A DNA stretch of 64,000 bases, from NCBI RefSeq assembly GCF_964063345.1, contig NZ_OZ061318.1:5084001-5148000 (forward strand), given 5' to 3'. Source of the DNA: Pseudomonas lini. Lineage in GTDB: Bacteria; Pseudomonadota; Gammaproteobacteria; Pseudomonadales; Pseudomonadaceae. The notes under the pieces are model-generated. The model was not told where the DNA came from. It searched no databases and saw only the letters and a program-made list of their open reading frames with translations. The first letter of the stretch is position 1. Each line of letters begins with the position of its first letter. The position numbers and the translations under genes were made by a program. Positions 36,269 to 48,397 of the stretch are shown here, piece by piece.

Positions 36269-37558
36269 TTATTCGCGGTCTTCCAGCTTGGTGATGTCAC
36301 GCGACTCGTAGCCGGTGTACAGCTGGCGCGGGCGGCCGATCTTGTACGGGCTGGAGAGCATTTCTTTCCAGTGGGAGATCCAGCCGACAGTCCGCGCCAG
36401 AGCGAAGATCACAGTGAACATGCTGGTCGGAATGCCGATCGCCTTGAGGATGATCCCCGAGTAGAAGTCGACGTTCGGGTACAGCGAGCGTTCGATGAAG
36501 TACGGATCGGTCAGGGCGATCTCTTCCAGGCGCATGGCCAGTTCGAGTTGCGGATCGTTGGTGATGCCCAGCTCTTTCAGTACTTCGTCGCAGGTTTGCT
36601 TCATGACGGTGGCGCGTGGGTCGCGGTTTTTGTAAACCCGGTGACCGAAGCCCATCAATTTGAACGGATCGTTCTTGTCCTTGGCCTTGGCGATGTACTT
36701 GTCGATGTTCGAAACATCGCCAATCTCGTCAAGCATGGTCAGAACGGCTTCGTTCGCACCGCCGTGGGCAGGGCCCCACAGTGCAGCGATACCGGCGGCG
36801 ATACAGGCGAACGGGTTGGCACCCGACGAACCGGCCAGACGTACGGTAGAAGTCGATGCGTTTTGCTCGTGGTCGGCATGGAGGATGAAGATCCGGTCCA
36901 TGGCCTTGGCGAGCACCGGGCTGATCGGTTTGATCTCGCACGGGGTGTTGAACATCATGTGCAGGAAGTTTTCCGCATACGACAGATCGTTGCGCGGGTA
37001 CATCATGGGTTGGCCCATGGAGTACTTGTAAACCATTGCGGCCAGGGTCGGCATCTTGGCAACCAGACGGATCGCGGAGATTTCGCGATGCTGCGGGTTA
37101 TTGATGTCGAGGGAGTCGTGGTAGAAGGCCGAGAGGGCGCCCACTACGCCGCACATGACGGCCATCGGGTGGGCGTCGCGACGGAAGCCGTTGAAGAAGG
37201 TCTTCAATTGCTCGTGAACCATGGTGTGGTTCTTCACGGTGCCTACGAACTGGGCCTTCTGTTCTGCGGTCGGCAATTCACCGTTGAGCAGCAGATAGCA
37301 GGTTTCCAGATAGTCCGACTTTTCAGCCAGCTGTTCGATTGGGTAGCCGCGGTGCAGCAGAATGCCGTTGTCGCCGTCGATATAGGTGATCTTCGACTCG
37401 CAGGAGGCAGTCGACATGAAGCCAGGGTCAAAGGTGAAACGGCCCGTGGCCGTCAGGCCCCGAACGTCGATAACATCGGGACCAACGGTGCCGGTTAAAA
37501 TGGGCAGCTCGACGGGGGCTGCGCCCTCGATGATCAACTGCGCTTTTTTGTCAGCCAT
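36269..37558 (-). CDS. gltA: Citrate synthase
   Basis: A 429-aa type II citrate synthase joining acetyl-CoA and oxaloacetate. Visible motifs are [20 protein letters not shown] near the N-terminus, [20 protein letters not shown] with one active-site histidine, and the signature [14 protein letters not shown] with the second. The length and N-terminal domain match the hexameric NADH-sensitive form. The ATG follows AGGAGGCC. It is divergent from sdhC, with its own promoter at 37617-37644 and a terminator at 36202. Confidence 0.97.
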   Translation of the reverse strand: MADKKAQLIIEGAAPVELPILTGTVGPDVIDVRGLTATGRFTFDPGFMSTASCESKITYIDGDNGILLHRGYPIEQLAEKSDYLETCYLLLNGELPTAEQKAQFVGTVKNHTMVHEQLKTFFNGFRRDAHPMAVMCGVVGALSAFYHDSLDINNPQHREISAIRLVAKMPTLAAMVYKYSMGQPMMYPRNDLSYAENFLHMMFNTPCEIKPISPVLAKAMDRIFILHADHEQNASTSTVRLAGSSGANPFACIAAGIAALWGPAHGGANEAVLTMLDEIGDVSNIDKYIAKAKDKNDPFKLMGFGHRVYKNRDPRATVMKQTCDEVLKELGITNDPQLELAMRLEEIALTDPYFIERSLYPNVDFYSGIILKAIGIPTSMFTVIFALARTVGWISHWKEMLSSPYKIGRPRQLYTGYESRDITKLEDRE

Positions 37559-37616
37559 GTGGCCTCCTATTTATGCTTGAAATCATCAGACAGACCCCCC
37601 ACGCAGGGCCCGCACC

Positions 37617-37644
37617 ACTATAGTGAGATAAATTCGAATGTCAA
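37617..37644 (-). promoter_or_regulatory. Sigma-70 promoter of gltA
   Basis: On the minus strand, a perfect -35 TTGACA (37639-37644), 16-bp spacer and -10 TATAGT (37617-37622), about 60 bp before the gltA ATG. Confidence 0.7.
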
Positions 37645-37758
37645 TTTGCCTAAAGTCTTGCTCCAGAAGGCTTTAACCGGACTTTTTCCTCGAAATTGAC
37701 TGCCATTTACGCCTTTTATCTCACTTGTGCAATCAGCTATTAGGGGAAGGTGAACGCG

Positions 37759-37787
37759 TTGTCATTAGTAGCCTAACTGTCTATACT
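37759..37787 (+). promoter_or_regulatory. Sigma-70 promoter of the sdh operon
   Basis: -35 TTGTCA (37759-37764), 17-bp spacer, -10 TATACT (37782-37787), pointing to sdhC. Confidence 0.7.
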
Positions 37788-37921
37788 CGGCCACCGACCG
37801 CCAGGGGCTTTTGGGCCTGCTTTATTGGGGGTCGCATCCCTGGGTGGTGCTTACCTGACCAGTGCACTCCCCAACAACTTTGCCCTGATTGTTAGGGGCT
37901 CTTCAGTGTGAAAAAAAAGCC

Positions 37922-38296
37922 GTGAAAAGCCAACGACCTGTAAACCTAGACCTAAGGACCATCAAACTCCCCATCACCGGCGTTACGTCGTTTCTTCACC
38001 GTGTTTCCGGCATCATCCTCTTCCTGGGCCTTGGCTTCATGCTTTATGCATTGGGCAAGTCTTTGGGTTCCGAGGAAGGTTTTGCCGAGGTGAAGGCATG
38101 CTTGACCAGTCCGCTGGCCAAGTTCGTAGCATGGGGCCTCCTGTCCGCTCTGCTGTATCACCTGGTAGCCGGTGTGCGCCATTTGATCATGGACATGGGC
38201 ATCGGTGAGACGCTGGAAGGCGGCCGCCTGGGCTCGAAAATTATCATCGCCGTTTCGGTGGTGTTGATCGTTCTGGCAGGAGTTTGGATATGGTAA
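37922..38296 (+). CDS. sdhC: Succinate dehydrogenase cytochrome b556 subunit SdhC
   Basis: A 124-aa membrane subunit with three helices and the family N-terminus SQRPVNLDLRTIKLPITGVT. The segment SFLHRVSGIILF and the later histidine of LLYHLVAGVRHLIMD are in the heme/quinone region. The GTG start gives the usual SdhC length; the only earlier in-frame start (TTG 37889) adds unlike residues. Eight adenines just upstream also fit a Crc/Hfq motif. The end overlaps sdhD by 7 bp. Confidence 0.92.
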   Translation: MKSQRPVNLDLRTIKLPITGVTSFLHRVSGIILFLGLGFMLYALGKSLGSEEGFAEVKACLTSPLAKFVAWGLLSALLYHLVAGVRHLIMDMGIGETLEGGRLGSKIIIAVSVVLIVLAGVWIW

Positions 38297-38658
38297 CCAG
38301 CGTTACGAACCTTTCGCGTTCGGGCCTCTATGACTGGATGGCACAGCGTGTGTCTGCGGTTGTTCTCGCGGCTTATTTCATCTTCCTGATCGGATACCTC
38401 GCAGCGAATCCGGGCATTGGCTACGAGCAGTGGCATGGCCTGTTCGCCCACAACGGGATGCGTATCTTCAGTCTGCTGGCCCTTGTGGCCCTGGGCGCTC
38501 ACGCCTGGGTCGGCATGTGGACCATCGCGACTGACTACCTGACGCCGATGGCGCTGGGCAAGTCCGCGACTGCAGTACGTTTCCTTTTCCAGGCAGTATG
38601 CGGCGTTGCGATGTTCGCTTACTTCGTCTGGGGTGTGCAGATTCTCTGGGGTATCTGA
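38290..38658 (+). CDS. sdhD: Succinate dehydrogenase membrane anchor SdhD
   Basis: A 122-aa membrane anchor with three helices. It carries the family pattern LSRSGLYDWMAQRVSAVVLA and a histidine in LGAHAWVGMWTIATDYL (heme ligand region). The ATG lies inside the end of sdhC, and the gap to sdhA is 3 bp. With SdhC it anchors SdhAB and binds ubiquinone. Confidence 0.93.
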   Translation: MVTSVTNLSRSGLYDWMAQRVSAVVLAAYFIFLIGYLAANPGIGYEQWHGLFAHNGMRIFSLLALVALGAHAWVGMWTIATDYLTPMALGKSATAVRFLFQAVCGVAMFAYFVWGVQILWGI

Positions 38659-38661
38659 GTC

Positions 38662-40434
38662 ATGGCTAACATTCCAACGATTTCTTTCGACGCCATCATT
38701 ATTGGTGGTGGCGGTGCCGGCATGCGCGCAGCGCTGCAACTGGCACAAGGTGGTCACAAGACTGCCGTGATCACCAAGGTTTTCCCGACCCGTTCGCACA
38801 CTGTATCCGCCCAGGGCGGCATCACCTGCGCAATCGCGTCTGCTGACCCGAACGATGACTGGCGCTGGCACATGTACGATACCGTCAAGGGTTCCGACTA
38901 CATCGGTGACCAGGACGCTATCGAATACATGTGTCAGGAAGGTCCGGCTGCCGTTTACGAACTGGACCACATGGGTATGCCGTTCTCGCGTACCGAGCAA
39001 GGTCGTATCTACCAGCGTCCATTCGGCGGTCAGTCGAAGGATTACGGTAAAGGTGGCCAGGCTGCGCGTACTTGCGCTGCGTCCGACCGTACCGGTCACG
39101 CGCTGCTGCACACCCTTTATCAGGGCAACCTGAAAGCCGGTACCGTGTTCCTGAACGAGTACTACGCTGTCGATCTGGTGAAGAACGGCGAAGGCGAGTT
39201 CGTCGGCGTGATCGCCATCTGCATCGAAACCGGTGAAACCACCTATATCCGTGCCAAGGCCACCGTACTGGCCACCGGCGGTGCAGGTCGTATCTACGCT
39301 TCGACCACCAACGCCCTGATCAACACCGGTGACGGCGTTGGTATGGCGCTACGTGCCGGCGTACCGGTACAAGACATCGAAATGTGGCAGTTCCACCCGA
39401 CCGGCATCGCCGGCGCCGGTGTACTGGTTACAGAAGGTTGCCGTGGTGAAGGTGGTTACCTGATCAACAAGCACGGCGAGCGTTTCATGGAGCGTTATGC
39501 TCCGAACGCCAAAGACCTTGCCGGTCGTGACGTTGTTGCCCGTTCGATGGTTAAAGAAATCATTGCCGGTAACGGTTGCGGTCCGAATGGCGACCACGTA
39601 ATGCTCAAACTCGACCACTTGGGCGAGGAAGTGCTGCACAGCCGTCTGCCAGGCATCTGCGAACTGTCCAAGACTTTCGCACACGTTGACCCGGTTGTTG
39701 CTCCGGTTCCGGTTGTTCCGACCTGCCACTATATGATGGGCGGCGTTCCGACCAACATTCACGGTCAGGCAATCACCCAGAACGACGAAGGCGTCGACGA
39801 AATCATCCCAGGCTTGTTCGCAGTGGGTGAAGTGGCGTGCGTATCGGTTCACGGCGCCAACCGTCTGGGCGGCAACTCGCTGCTCGACTTGGTGGTATTC
39901 GGCCGCGCTGCCGGCCTGCACCTGGAAAAAGCGCTGACCGACGGTATCGAATACGATGACGCCACCGACGCCGACATCAATGCGGCCCTGGCACGTCTGT
40001 CCGCTCTGAACGAGCGTACCGAAGGTGAAGACGTGGCAACCCTGCGTCGCGAACTGCAAAACTGCATGCAGAACTACTTCGGTGTGTTCCGTACCGGCGA
40101 ATACATGCAGAAGGGTATTGCTCAGTTGGCTGATCTGCGTGGCCGTATCGCCAACGTCAAGATCAACGACAAGAGCCAGGCGTTCAACACTGCGCGTATC
40201 GAAGCGCTGGAACTGCAGAACCTGCTGGAAGTGGCCGAAGCCACTGCCATCGCTGCAGAAGTGCGCAAAGAGTCCCGCGGTGCTCACGCCCGTGAAGACT
40301 TCGAAGACCGTGACGACGAAAACTGGCTGTGCCACACCCTGTACTTCCCGGGTGACAAGCGCGTTACCAAGCGTGCTGTGAACTTCTCGCCGAAGACTGT
40401 TCCGACTTTTGAACCTAAGATTCGGACTTATTAA
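38662..40434 (+). CDS. sdhA: Succinate dehydrogenase flavoprotein SdhA
   Basis: A 590-aa flavoprotein. FAD-binding [19 protein letters not shown] is near residues 13-31, the FAD-linked histidine is in [11 protein letters not shown] (His46), and the dicarboxylate/active-site region is [23 protein letters not shown] ([20 protein letters not shown]). [13 protein letters not shown] and [16 protein letters not shown] are also present. It oxidises succinate to fumarate and passes electrons to SdhB. It sits between sdhD and sdhB with only a few bases on each side. Confidence 0.97.
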   Translation: MANIPTISFDAIIIGGGGAGMRAALQLAQGGHKTAVITKVFPTRSHTVSAQGGITCAIASADPNDDWRWHMYDTVKGSDYIGDQDAIEYMCQEGPAAVYELDHMGMPFSRTEQGRIYQRPFGGQSKDYGKGGQAARTCAASDRTGHALLHTLYQGNLKAGTVFLNEYYAVDLVKNGEGEFVGVIAICIETGETTYIRAKATVLATGGAGRIYASTTNALINTGDGVGMALRAGVPVQDIEMWQFHPTGIAGAGVLVTEGCRGEGGYLINKHGERFMERYAPNAKDLAGRDVVARSMVKEIIAGNGCGPNGDHVMLKLDHLGEEVLHSRLPGICELSKTFAHVDPVVAPVPVVPTCHYMMGGVPTNIHGQAITQNDEGVDEIIPGLFAVGEVACVSVHGANRLGGNSLLDLVVFGRAAGLHLEKALTDGIEYDDATDADINAALARLSALNERTEGEDVATLRRELQNCMQNYFGVFRTGEYMQKGIAQLADLRGRIANVKINDKSQAFNTARIEALELQNLLEVAEATAIAAEVRKESRGAHAREDFEDRDDENWLCHTLYFPGDKRVTKRAVNFSPKTVPTFEPKIRTY

Positions 40435-40445
40435 GGGTGGCCTCC

Positions 40446-41150
40446 ATGTTGCAAGTCAGTGTTTATCGTTACAACCCTGATCAGGACGCTGCGCCGTTCA
40501 TGCAGGAATTCCAGGTTGATACCGGTGGTAAAGACCTGATGGTGCTGGATGTGCTGGCGCTGATCAAAGAGCAGGACGAAGGTTTCTCCTATCGTCGCTC
40601 TTGCCGTGAAGGTGTTTGCGGTTCCGACGGCATGAACATCAACGGCAAAAACGGTCTGGCATGCATCACGCCGCTGTCTGCCGTCGTAAAACGTAACAAG
40701 CTGATCGTTCGTCCGTTGCCAGGTTTGCCGGTTATCCGTGACCTGGTCGTCGATATGAGCATCTTCTACAAGCAATACGAAAAGGTTAAGCCATACCTGC
40801 AGAACGACACGCCGGCTCCGGCCATCGAGCGTCTGCAGTCTCCTGAAGAGCGTGAAAAGCTCGACGGTCTGTACGAGTGCATCCTGTGCGCTTGCTGCTC
40901 GACTTCGTGCCCGTCCTTCTGGTGGAACCCGGACAAGTTCCTGGGTCCGGCTGCTCTGCTGCAAGCCTATCGCTTCCTGGCAGACAGCCGCGACAACAAG
41001 ACATCCGAGCGTCTGGCTTCGCTGGATGACCCGTTCAGCGTATTCCGCTGCCGGGGCATCATGAACTGCGTCAACGTTTGTCCGAAAGGCCTGAACCCGA
41101 CTAAGGCCATCGGTCACATTCGTAACATGCTGCTGCAAAGCGGCGTGTGA
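40446..41150 (+). CDS. sdhB: Succinate dehydrogenase iron-sulfur subunit SdhB
   Basis: A 234-aa protein with all three cluster motifs: [2Fe-2S] CREGVCGSDGMNINGKNGLA followed by C, [4Fe-4S] CILCACCSTSCP, and [3Fe-4S] CRGIMNCVNVCPKG. The ATG at 40446 gives MLQVSVYRYNPDQD, the family start, after AAGGGTGG; a GTG 9 bases earlier is possible. It is the last gene of sdhCDAB, with a hairpin downstream at 41191. Confidence 0.96.
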   Translation: MLQVSVYRYNPDQDAAPFMQEFQVDTGGKDLMVLDVLALIKEQDEGFSYRRSCREGVCGSDGMNINGKNGLACITPLSAVVKRNKLIVRPLPGLPVIRDLVVDMSIFYKQYEKVKPYLQNDTPAPAIERLQSPEEREKLDGLYECILCACCSTSCPSFWWNPDKFLGPAALLQAYRFLADSRDNKTSERLASLDDPFSVFRCRGIMNCVNVCPKGLNPTKAIGHIRNMLLQSGV

Positions 41151-41190
41151 TTCAGCTGCTGTACCCGTAGGACCGCAATACCCGTAGATG

Positions 41191-41224
41191 CTACGGCGCA
41201 GGCTTCAACCGGCGCCGTAGTTTT
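41191..41224 (+). terminator. Hairpin with short T-run between sdhB and sucA
   Basis: Stem CTACGGCGC / GCGCCGTAG with a 12-base loop, followed by only four T residues. It is probably a leaky terminator that lowers transcription into sucAB rather than stopping it. Confidence 0.6.
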
Positions 41225-41412
41225 AACCTGAGCAGCAGCTTATAAGGCTGCGGCTCTTATTTTGAAGAAATGAGACAAGCAGGGGCATCCGGGCTGGTAC
41301 CCGGACTATCAGCGTGATCCTAAGTGGCTTGTTTTAGTCGCTGCATTCGGACTTCTGCAAGTTTTCTCGGTGTCGACGCCGGTGGTGTTCCCCTAACCGA
41401 GGGTGACCAAGC

Positions 41413-44244
41413 ATGCAAGAAAGCGTGATGCAGCGCATGTGGAACAGCGCCTACCTATCCGGTAGTAACGCTGCCTATGTGGAAGAGCTCTACGAGCTCT
41501 ACCTGCACGACCCTAACGCTGTGCCAGAAGAGTGGCGCACCTACTTCCAGAAGTTGCCTGCTGATGGCGACACTGTCACCGATGTTTCGCACTCCACAAT
41601 TCGCGATCATTTCGTCTTGCTGGCAAAGAACCAGCGCCGCGCCCAACCGGTTTCCGCCGGAAGCGTGAGCAGTGAGCACGAGAAGAAGCAAGTTGAAGTG
41701 CTGCGATTGATCCAGGCCTACCGTATGCGTGGCCACCAGGCAGCCCAGCTTGACCCGCTGGGGCTGTGGCAGCGTCCTGCACCTGCAGACCTGTCAATCA
41801 ATCATTACGGCTTGACCAATGCCGATCTTGATACGACCTTCCGTGCCGGCGACCTGTTCATCGGCAAAGAGGAGGCGAGCCTACGCGAAATTCACGAAGC
41901 GTTGCAGCAGACATATTGCCGCACCATCGGCGCTGAATTTACGCACATCACCGATTCCGAGCAGCGCCAGTGGTTCCAGCAGCGTCTGGAAAGCGTGCGC
42001 GGCCGTCCGACGTACTCCGCCGACATCAAGAGCCACCTGCTTGAGCGCGTCACCGCCGGCGAAGGTCTGGAAAAATACCTTGGGACCAAATACCCGGGTA
42101 CCAAGCGTTTCGGTCTGGAAGGCGGCGAGAGCCTGATTCCGATGCTCGACGAGCTGATCCAGCGTTCCGGCTCCTACGGCACCAAGGAAATCGTGATCGG
42201 CATGGCCCACCGTGGTCGTCTCAACGTGCTGGTCAACACCTTCGGCAAGAACCCGCGCGAGCTGTTCGACGAGTTCGAGGGCAAGAAGAAGGTCGAGCTG
42301 GGGTCCGGTGACGTTAAATATCACCAGGGCTTCTCGTCCAACGTGATGACCACCGGCGGTGAAGTTCACCTGGCCATGGCGTTCAACCCGTCCCACCTGG
42401 AAATCGTTTCCCCGGTGGTCGAGGGTTCGGTTCGCGCCCGTCAGGATCGTCGTAACGACCCTACCGGCGAGAAGGTTCTGCCTATCTCCATCCACGGCGA
42501 CGCGGCATTCGCCGGTCAGGGTGTGGTGATGGAAACCTTCCAGATGTCGCAGACCCGCGGTTTCAAGACCGGCGGCACCGTGCACATCGTGATCAACAAC
42601 CAGGTCGGTTTCACCATCAGCAACCCGCTGGACTCGCGCTCCACCGAGTACGCGACCGACGTTGCGAAGATGATCCAGGCGCCGATCCTCCATGTAAATG
42701 GTGATGATCCGGAAGCCGTGTTGTTCGTGACCCAGTTGGCCATCGACTACCGCATGCAGTTCAAGCGTGACGTGGTGATCGACCTGGTCTGCTACCGTCG
42801 TCGCGGCCACAACGAGGCCGACGAGCCTAGCGGCACCCAGCCAATCATGTATCAGCAGATCACCAAACAGCGCACTACCCGTGAGCTGTATGCCGATCGT
42901 CTGACCCAGGGCGGTGTGCTGGATGCAGAGCGTGTTCAGGCGAAAGTCGACGAATACCGCAATGCGCTGGACAACGGTCTGCATGTTGTAAAAAGCCTGG
43001 TCAAAGAGCCGAACAAAGAGTTGTTCGTGGACTGGCGTCCGTATCTGGGCCACGCCTGGACCGCGCGTCACGACACTCGCTTCGATCTGAAAACCTTGCA
43101 GGAACTGTCCGCCAAGCTGCTGGAAATTCCGGAAGGCTTCGTGGTTCAGCGCCAGGTCTCGAAAATCTACGAAGACCGTCAGAAAATGCAAGCCGGCGGC
43201 CTGCCGATCAACTGGGGTTACGCCGAAACCATGGCGTACGCGACCCTGGCGTTCGAAGGTCACCCGATTCGCATGACGGGTCAGGACATCGGTCGCGGTA
43301 CGTTCTCGCACCGTCACGCTGTCTTGCACAACCAGAAAGACGCGGGTACCTACGTCCCGCTGCAAAACCTGTACAAGGGCCAGCCACGTTTCGACCTGTA
43401 CGATTCGTTCCTGTCCGAAGAAGCCGTGCTGGCGTTCGAATACGGTTACTCGACCACCACGCCTGAGGCGCTGGTGATCTGGGAAGCCCAGTTCGGCGAC
43501 TTCGCCAACGGTGCCCAAGTGGTTATCGACCAGTTCATCACCAGTGGCGAGCACAAGTGGGGCCGTCTCTGCGGTCTGACCATGCTGCTGCCGCACGGTT
43601 ATGAAGGTCAGGGTCCGGAGCACTCTTCGGCTCGTCTGGAGCGTTACCTGCAACTGTGCGCCGAGCACAATATTCAGGTAGCCGTGCCGACTACACCGGC
43701 TCAGATCTACCACTTGCTGCGTCGTCAGGTGATTCGCCCGCTGCGCAAGCCGTTGATCGTTCTGACTCCGAAGTCGCTGCTGCGTCATAAACTGGCCATC
43801 TCGACCCTGGAAGATCTGGCTGAAGGTTCGTTCCAGACCGTTATCCCGGAAATCGATGCCCTGGACCCGAAAAAGGTCGAGCGCGTTGTTCTGTGTAGCG
43901 GCAAGGTCTACTACGACCTGCTGGAAAAACGCCGTGCCGAAGGTCGTGATGACATCGCCATCGTGCGTATCGAGCAGCTGTACCCATTCCCTGAGGACGA
44001 CTTGAACGAAGTCCTGGCTCCGTACACCAACCTCAAACATATCGTTTGGTGTCAGGAAGAGCCGATGAACCAGGGTGCCTGGTACTGCAGCCAACACCAC
44101 ATGCGCCGCATCGTTGGCAATCACGACAAGTCTCTCGTACTTGAGTACGCGGGCCGTGATGCTTCTGCTGCACCTGCTTGTGGTTATGCATCGATGCACG
44201 CTGAGCAGCAGGAACAACTGCTGCAAGACGCCTTTACTGTTTAA
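41413..44244 (+). CDS. sucA: 2-oxoglutarate dehydrogenase E1 component
   Basis: A 943-aa thiamine-diphosphate decarboxylase. The N-terminal lipoyl-E2 contact region (MWNSAYLSGSNAAYVEELYE) leads to IGMAHRGRLNVLVNTFGKNP, the ThDP/Mg motif HINGDDPEA-like (LHVNGDDPEAVLFVTQLA), and the late motif TGQDIGRGTFSHRHAVLHNQ. It decarboxylates 2-oxoglutarate and loads SucB. The ATG lies 262 bp after sdhB, and sucB follows after 42 bp. Confidence 0.97.
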   Translation: MQESVMQRMWNSAYLSGSNAAYVEELYELYLHDPNAVPEEWRTYFQKLPADGDTVTDVSHSTIRDHFVLLAKNQRRAQPVSAGSVSSEHEKKQVEVLRLIQAYRMRGHQAAQLDPLGLWQRPAPADLSINHYGLTNADLDTTFRAGDLFIGKEEASLREIHEALQQTYCRTIGAEFTHITDSEQRQWFQQRLESVRGRPTYSADIKSHLLERVTAGEGLEKYLGTKYPGTKRFGLEGGESLIPMLDELIQRSGSYGTKEIVIGMAHRGRLNVLVNTFGKNPRELFDEFEGKKKVELGSGDVKYHQGFSSNVMTTGGEVHLAMAFNPSHLEIVSPVVEGSVRARQDRRNDPTGEKVLPISIHGDAAFAGQGVVMETFQMSQTRGFKTGGTVHIVINNQVGFTISNPLDSRSTEYATDVAKMIQAPILHVNGDDPEAVLFVTQLAIDYRMQFKRDVVIDLVCYRRRGHNEADEPSGTQPIMYQQITKQRTTRELYADRLTQGGVLDAERVQAKVDEYRNALDNGLHVVKSLVKEPNKELFVDWRPYLGHAWTARHDTRFDLKTLQELSAKLLEIPEGFVVQRQVSKIYEDRQKMQAGGLPINWGYAETMAYATLAFEGHPIRMTGQDIGRGTFSHRHAVLHNQKDAGTYVPLQNLYKGQPRFDLYDSFLSEEAVLAFEYGYSTTTPEALVIWEAQFGDFANGAQVVIDQFITSGEHKWGRLCGLTMLLPHGYEGQGPEHSSARLERYLQLCAEHNIQVAVPTTPAQIYHLLRRQVIRPLRKPLIVLTPKSLLRHKLAISTLEDLAEGSFQTVIPEIDALDPKKVERVVLCSGKVYYDLLEKRRAEGRDDIAIVRIEQLYPFPEDDLNEVLAPYTNLKHIVWCQEEPMNQGAWYCSQHHMRRIVGNHDKSLVLEYAGRDASAAPACGYASMHAEQQEQLLQDAFTV

Positions 44245-44286
44245 CGCCTTCGCGCACCTGAAACCGAATTTAAGGACCCACAGATA

Positions 44287-45504
44287 ATGGCTATCGAAAT
44301 CAAAGCCCCCACTTTCCCGGAATCGGTTGCCGATGGCACCGTTGCCACCTGGCACAAAAAACCGGGCGACGCCGTCAAGCGTGACGAACTGATCGTCGAC
44401 ATCGAAACTGACAAAGTCGTACTGGAAGTGTTGGCCACCGCTGATGGCGTGCTGGGCGCTATCGTCAAGAACGAAGGCGACACCGTTCTGTCCGACGAAG
44501 TTCTGGGCTCCATCGGTGAGGGCGGTGCTGCTGCCGCTCCAGCCGCCGCTGCTGCACCTGCTGCCGCTGCCGCTGCTCCTGCCGAAGCGGGCGAAGATGA
44601 TCCTGTTGCTGCACCGGCTGCTCGCAAGCTGGCTGAAGAAAACGGTATCAACATCGCTTCCGTTGCCGGCACTGGCAAAGGCGGTCGTGTGACCAAGGAA
44701 GACGTTGTTGCCGCTGTAGCTGCCAAGAAAGCCGCTCCGGCTGCCGCGCCTGCCAAGGCTGCTGCTCCTGCCGCTGCTGCTCCAGTGTTCGCTGCCGGCG
44801 ATCGCATCGAGAAGCGCGTACCGATGACCCGCGTGCGGGCCACCGTTGCCAAGCGTCTGGTTGAAGCTCAATCGAACATGGCAATGCTGACCACTTTCAA
44901 CGAAGTCGACATGACCGAAGTCATGGCCCTGCGTTCGAAGTACAAGGACCTGTTCGAGAAGTCCCACAACGGCGTGCGCCTGGGCTTCATGTCGTTCTTC
45001 GTCAAGGCTGCCACCGAAGCGCTGAAACGCTTCCCGGCTGTCAACGCGTCGATCGACGGTGCCGACATCGTTTACCACGGCTACGCTGACGTCGGTGTTG
45101 CTGTTTCCAGCGACCGCGGCCTGGTTGTACCGGTTCTGCGTAACGCCGAACTGATGAGCCTGGCTGAAATCGAAGGCGGCATCGCCACCTTCGGCAAGAA
45201 GGCTCGTGACGGCAAGCTGTCGATGGACGAAATGACCGGTGGTACGTTCACCATCACCAACGGTGGTACTTTCGGTTCGATGATGTCGACTCCGATCGTC
45301 AACCCGCCACAAGCGGCCATCCTGGGCATGCACAACATTCTGCAGCGTCCTATGGCGATCAACGGTCAAGTCGTTATCCGTCCGATGATGTACCTCGCTC
45401 TGTCCTACGATCACCGTTTGATCGACGGCAAAGAAGCTGTGACCTTCCTGGTTACCATCAAGAACCTGCTGGAAGACCCGGCTCGTTTGCTGCTGGATAT
45501 CTGA
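44287..45504 (+). CDS. sucB: Dihydrolipoyl succinyltransferase (E2 of 2-oxoglutarate dehydrogenase)
   Basis: A 405-aa E2. The lipoyl domain (about 1-78) has the lipoylated lysine in ETDKVVLEV. An Ala/Pro-rich linker leads to the E3-binding domain ([20 protein letters not shown]) and a second Ala/Pro linker. The catalytic domain ends with [13 protein letters not shown], holding the active-site His and Asp. It moves succinyl from E1 to CoA. The gap to lpd is 110 bp. Confidence 0.97.
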   Translation: MAIEIKAPTFPESVADGTVATWHKKPGDAVKRDELIVDIETDKVVLEVLATADGVLGAIVKNEGDTVLSDEVLGSIGEGGAAAAPAAAAAPAAAAAAPAEAGEDDPVAAPAARKLAEENGINIASVAGTGKGGRVTKEDVVAAVAAKKAAPAAAPAKAAAPAAAAPVFAAGDRIEKRVPMTRVRATVAKRLVEAQSNMAMLTTFNEVDMTEVMALRSKYKDLFEKSHNGVRLGFMSFFVKAATEALKRFPAVNASIDGADIVYHGYADVGVAVSSDRGLVVPVLRNAELMSLAEIEGGIATFGKKARDGKLSMDEMTGGTFTITNGGTFGSMMSTPIVNPPQAAILGMHNILQRPMAINGQVVIRPMMYLALSYDHRLIDGKEAVTFLVTIKNLLEDPARLLLDI

Positions 45505-45611
45505 TTTCGTTGCACGGGCCGCTCAGCGATGGGCGGCCCTTCTGTAATGACCAGCTTCGTCCCACGACGGTCCCCAAAAGGGGCCGTCCGGTTTGATTCG
45601 AGAAGGAATGA

Positions 45612-47051
<1,440 letters not shown>

Positions 47052-47230
47052 GACAATAAGAAACCACGGCGGTACGGCCCGTCGTGAGCCTTGCATGCAA
47101 GACTCACCGCGGAATGTCCGCTGGACGCAGTCTTGCGTAGATCAGCTACGCAAGCAGCAGTCACAGGTGGTGCGGCACTTCAACTAGTGCAGCACCGAAT
47201 GCGCAGTACCTAACGAAGACGGTAATAAGC

Positions 47231-48397
47231 ATGAATCTTCACGAGTATCAGGGTAAGCAGCTGTTCGCTGAGTACGGCCTGCCAGTTTCCACCGGCTACG
47301 CAGTAGACACCCCGGAAGCAGCAGCAGAAGCTTGCGACAAAATCGGCGGCACCGAGTGGGTTGTCAAAGCCCAGGTCCACGCTGGTGGTCGCGGTAAAGC
47401 GGGCGGCGTAAAGCTGGTTCGCAGCAAAGAAGACGCCAAAGCATTCGCTCAACAGTGGTTGGGCAAGCGTCTGGTGACTTACCAGACTGATGCCAATGGT
47501 CAGCCAGTCACCAAGATCCTGGTTGAATCGTGCACTGATATCGCTAAAGAGCTGTACCTGGGCGCTGTCGTTGACCGTTCGAGCCGTCGCATCGTGTTCA
47601 TGGCTTCCACCGAAGGTGGCGTGGACATCGAGAAAATCGCTCACGACACCCCTGAGAAAATCCTCAAGGCCACTATCGATCCACTGGTTGGCGCTCAGCC
47701 ATTCCAGGGTCGCGAGCTGGCATTCCAGCTGGGTCTGGAAGGCAAGCAAGTTGCTCAGTTCGCCAAGATCTTCGTAGGTCTGGCCAAGCTGTTCAAGGAT
47801 CACGACCTGGCTCTGCTGGAAGTGAACCCGCTGGTGATCAAGGCTGACGGCGATCTGCATTGCCTCGACGCCAAGATCAACATCGACGCCAACGCCATGT
47901 ACCGTCAGCCTAAGCTGAAGACTTTCCACGATCCGTCGCAAGACGATCCGCGCGAAGCGCATGCTGCCAAGTTCGAACTGAACTACGTAGCACTGGAAGG
48001 CAACATCGGTTGCATGGTCAACGGTGCTGGCCTGGCCATGGGTACCATGGACATCGTCAACCTGCATGGCGGCAAACCAGCCAACTTCCTCGACGTGGGC
48101 GGCGGTGCTACCAAAGAACGCGTTACCGAAGCGTTCAAGATCATCCTGTCCGACACTAACGTCGCTGCAGTATTGGTCAACATCTTCGGCGGCATCGTTC
48201 GTTGCGACATGATTGCCGAAGGTATCATCGGCGCTGTGAAAGAAGTCGGCGTGAAAATCCCGGTTGTTGTTCGCCTTGAAGGCAACAATGCTGAGCTGGG
48301 CGCTAAAGTACTGGCAGAAAGCGGTTTGAACATCATCGCTGCTACCAGCCTGACCGACGCTGCTCAACAAGTTGTTAAAGCTGCGGAGGGCAAATAA
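47231..48397 (+). CDS. sucC: Succinyl-CoA synthetase beta subunit
   Basis: A 388-aa ATP-grasp subunit starting [20 protein letters not shown]. It has the nucleotide-binding [15 protein letters not shown] and the signature [20 protein letters not shown]. It makes ATP (or GTP) from succinyl-CoA with SucD. A 179-bp gap separates it from lpd; that gap holds a TGCGTAG/CTACGCA hairpin near 47132-47150. The stop overlaps the sucD ATG by one base. Confidence 0.96.
   Translation: MNLHEYQGKQLFAEYGLPVSTGYAVDTPEAAAEACDKIGGTEWVVKAQVHAGGRGKAGGVKLVRSKEDAKAFAQQWLGKRLVTYQTDANGQPVTKILVESCTDIAKELYLGAVVDRSSRRIVFMASTEGGVDIEKIAHDTPEKILKATIDPLVGAQPFQGRELAFQLGLEGKQVAQFAKIFVGLAKLFKDHDLALLEVNPLVIKADGDLHCLDAKINIDANAMYRQPKLKTFHDPSQDDPREAHAAKFELNYVALEGNIGCMVNGAGLAMGTMDIVNLHGGKPANFLDVGGGATKERVTEAFKIILSDTNVAAVLVNIFGGIVRCDMIAEGIIGAVKEVGVKIPVVVRLEGNNAELGAKVLAESGLNIIAATSLTDAAQQVVKAAEGK

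Larger units (their letters stand above)
37559..37921. other. gltA-sdhC divergent control region
   Basis: This 363-bp gap holds a good sigma-70 promoter for each side (37617-37644 minus, 37759-37787 plus) and an sdhC leader of about 130 nt with an A8 run just before the start. No gene was seen. Confidence 0.7.

Noticed and set aside
41881..45414. Very long minus-strand open frame (1177 codons) across sucA and sucB
   Set aside because: It is the antisense of two certain genes, in a frame kept open by G+C-rich codon use; the product has no domain pattern and is rich in H, Q, V and R.
47132..47150. Hairpin TGCGTAG / CTACGCA in the lpd-sucC gap as a terminator
   Set aside because: The stem is only seven pairs and no T-run follows, so it is not called as a terminator; lpd and sucCD may still be separate transcripts.
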